Source: Paramecium pentaurelia (Eukaryota > Ciliophora > Oligohymenophorea > Peniculida > Parameciidae). From it: a stretch of DNA of 64,000 nucleotides. The stretch is taken from contig CAJJDO010000006.1 in assembly GCA_905183005.1 (NCBI GenBank), positions 667,781 through 731,780 on the forward strand, written 5' to 3'. The notes beneath the pieces were generated by a model, which saw only the letters and a list, made by a program, of their open reading frames with translations, was not told the origin of the DNA and searched no databases. The translations under genes were made by a program, and so were the position numbers. Shown in pieces: positions 62,040 through 64,000 of the stretch (the first letter of the stretch is position 1; the number at the start of each line of letters is the position of its first letter).

Positions 62040-62635
62040 AATTAAATTATCAATATTTTAAGAGAAATATTAAAATTTTATTTAATAATTTTAAAGCAAT
62101 ATTTTCAATCTAATTCTTAATTTCCATTCAATTAATTTTAAGAATCTTATTTATTTAGACTAATTAAATTGTAATTAATCAAAATCTTTTGATTTAATTA
62201 AAATTACTCTACTTATTTGATATTGCATTATAATTTCGAATTAATATTGTTATTATGTATAAGAATATTTAAAATCTTTAAATTCTATTCGATAGATTTA
62301 TTCTATTATATTTAAATAATAGCTATTCCTAATTCTTTTCATTAGTTTTGTAAAAACCTATTTGAAATATATCATATTATAAATCAATAAGAAACCAAAA
62401 GAATATTACTATTAATATAAGAAATTGAATTAAATGAGATCAATACAAAATCATATATTAAGATAAATTAAAATTTTATAATGAAGAATATATTCTTAAT
62501 TGATTTAAATCTAAACAAAAAAATGAATTTTTATAATGTTATCATCTATTATATCTATAGGATTATTCATATATACTATAAAATATTTCAATTATCCTTT
62601 TCATTATAATTAATATATATTTATATTTAAGATCA
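62040..62635. other. AT-rich intergenic region
   Basis: About 600 bp of very A+T-rich DNA between the divergent starts of the SAPS-like gene and the small gene at 62,636. Both promoters should lie here; no element recognised. Confidence 0.6.
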
Positions 62636-63014
62636 ATGATGTCCTCGACCTAATCTTAATTCAATTTTGTTCGCAAACCACTTCCAAAAGCACCAATTAC
62701 AAGACAATTTAGTAGAGAAAAAAGTTAACCAATTTTTAATCCAATAACTCCATCTGTATGATAAATATTTTATAGTTAAGACTAAGTTTCGTATCCAAAA
62801 TAATAATCAATTTTTAAGTAGAGAGAAAAGTTAAAAAAATAGCAATAATTTCTTTAACAATACTTCTGAAAGCACAAAAATTACAAAAGTATAGAATTAA
62901 TCTTTGCTTAAAAAATATGATGCTGATTAAAAGCAATAAATTTTTGATCGAGAAGATTTAGAGGAGGAACAACAATTTAAATTACTCTGCTAAACTTTGG
63001 ATCAAATATTATGA
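62636..63014 (+). CDS. Small hydrophilic hypothetical protein
   Basis: ATG at 62,636 (or 62,639) starts MMSSTQSQFNFVRKPLPKAP then ITRQFSREKSQPIFNPITPS; a TGA follows unless a 20-nt segment with GT...AG ends is removed. The 3' part in another frame is protein-like (LEEEQQFKLLCQTLDQIL before TGA 63,012-63,014). The same short motif SREKSQ occurs in both parts. Splice joins are not fully consistent, so the product (about 120 residues) is provisional. No family recognised. Confidence 0.4.
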
Positions 63015-63460
63015 GATTTTTTAATCAAAAACAACTGTTTTTTTTAATTTGCTATTCTTTCTTAATAGTTTTAGTAATTAAATTTATTTTCTTTTCTTTT
63101 CTAATGTTTATAACTATATTATTGTTTTAGATAATATGATAAACTTTTTAATAACAATTTCAAATTGTTTATAAAATAAACTTTATTGTTTTATCTATTT
63201 TTTTAAGATAAATCATAACAATTTTTAAAAGTTTTCTAACAAAAAAATGAATTTGAAATATTGACCAACTTTTTCTTTAAAGATAAGAAATTTATATTAT
63301 ATAAATATATATTATAGTTTTAAAGATCATTACCATATTCTTTCATTCGAGATTACTTAAGAAAAATAAAATAAAATTCAATTAAAAATTTAACTCATGA
63401 TTAATGATTCTCACCAAATGAAATCGCCAATCAATTTAAGAAAAGTAGTGTTCATATTAA
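63015..63460. other. AT-rich intergenic region
   Basis: About 450 bp upstream of the uridine kinase gene, rich in T and A runs. No gene or motif recognised. Confidence 0.6.
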
Positions 63461-64000
63461 ATGAAGAACTCTGAGTACGAACCTCAACGTATTCTTGTAG
63501 GTGTTACAGGAGGATCTGCAGCAGGAAAAACTACACTTTGTGAAACAATCAAAAGGGAAATCCAATATGATTCCGATGTTGACATGACTATTCTTTCTTG
63601 TGATTCCTTTTATAAAGGAATAGACAAGTCTAAAATTGATATTTCTTCATATAATTTTGATCATCCAGATTCATTAGATTGGGATAATGCCTTTGAAGTT
63701 ATATCTACATTATTGTCAGGAAGACCAGCTTCAGTTCCAATATATTGTTTTGTGAATCATAAAAGATTAGATCAATGTTCAATAGTACTTCCTGCTCAAG
63801 TTATAGTTTTTGAGGGTATTATGGCACTTTATGATGAAAGAATAAGAGAATTAATGTCTTATAAAATATTTATACATTGTGATGGTATTTAATAAACATA
63901 ATTTTAGATGATATTCGTTTATGTCGTCGTATTCTAAGAGATGTTAAAGAGAGAGGAAGAACTGTAGAAAATGTACTATTTTAGTATAGTAAATTTGTGA
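63461..64000 (+). CDS. Uridine-cytidine kinase, 5' part
   Basis: Pyrimidine-salvage kinase that phosphorylates uridine or cytidine. ATG 63,461 gives MKNSEYEPQRILVGVTGGSA; Walker A is GGSAAGKTTL. ILSCDSFYKGIDKSK matches the UCK DSFY motif, NFDHPDSLDWDNAFEVIS matches YNFDHPDAFD, and VIVFEGIMALYDERIRELMS is the following strand. A 23-nt intron at 63,885-63,907 joins HCDG to the next exon, DIRLCRRILRDVKERGRTVE, equivalent to DIRLARRLRRDISERGRD in UCKs. The reading frame is open at the right edge, so the C-terminal part lies outside the window. Confidence 0.93.

Noticed and set aside
1..64000. tRNA, rRNA, telomere repeats, transposons, CRISPR, bacterial-type promoters or terminators
   Set aside because: No G4T2/G3T3 telomeric runs, no cloverleaf-like GC-rich segments, no terminal inverted repeats or transposase motifs and no array were seen by eye; a covariance-model search would be needed to exclude small RNAs.

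Overview
The window is macronuclear-type DNA from a ciliate, most likely a Paramecium. It is roughly three-quarters A+T. TAA and TAG occur throughout conserved proteins and read as glutamine, so TGA is the only stop (ciliate nuclear code, table 6). Genes are split by GT...AG introns of about 20-33 nt (many 22-28), which is typical of Paramecium and shorter than most Tetrahymena introns. Genes are packed tightly on both strands; several neighbours are only 13-50 bp apart. Because only TGA stops, open frames arise easily by chance, so calls here rest on recognisable protein families, intron-restored frames and amino-acid texture, not on openness alone. Some reading frames below were rebuilt by placing short introns by eye.

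Layout. 1-5.4 kb: a charged coiled-coil gene running off the left edge, then several small poorly supported genes and an HPt-like protein. 5.7-9.8 kb: a zinc-finger/TPR protein, a UAP56/Sub2-type RNA helicase and a Rab GTPase. 10.2-11.8 kb: a divergent mitochondrial carrier and a small membrane protein. 12.8-26.2 kb: one axonemal dynein heavy chain, interrupted by an assembly-type near-exact duplication of 1,066 bp joined by a single N at 17,097. 26.2-38 kb: NOP58, four coiled-coil genes (one a coiled-coil/transmembrane/FCP1-phosphatase protein), the complex I LYR subunit NDUFA6 and an unrecognised gene. 38.4-46.3 kb: a small secreted or membrane protein, a SHIPPO/STPG-repeat protein, an ENO4-type enolase, a TFIIB-like cyclin-fold protein, a casein kinase 1 and small unknowns. 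46.3-53 kb: an EAG/CNG-type potassium channel with a zinc knuckle, a damaged ribosomal eL13 locus and a large unknown protein. 53-64 kb: complex I NDUFS1, NAC-alpha with a His-Asp tail, a second casein kinase 1, a core/MPP-like peptidase relative lacking its zinc motif, a SAPS-domain protein, and the start of a uridine-cytidine kinase.

The genes form no operon-like pathway. Two themes recur: cilium/cytoskeleton (dynein heavy chain, STPG protein, ENO4, several coiled-coil proteins, K+ channel) and mitochondrial inner-membrane or complex I/III functions (NDUFA6, NDUFS1, core/MPP-like protein, carrier). I saw no tRNA, rRNA, telomere repeat, transposon or CRISPR array. I found no convincing wholly new multi-gene system; the most interesting items are unusual domain fusions, catalytic-residue losses, one possible 15-nt intron or in-frame TGA, and the assembly duplication.
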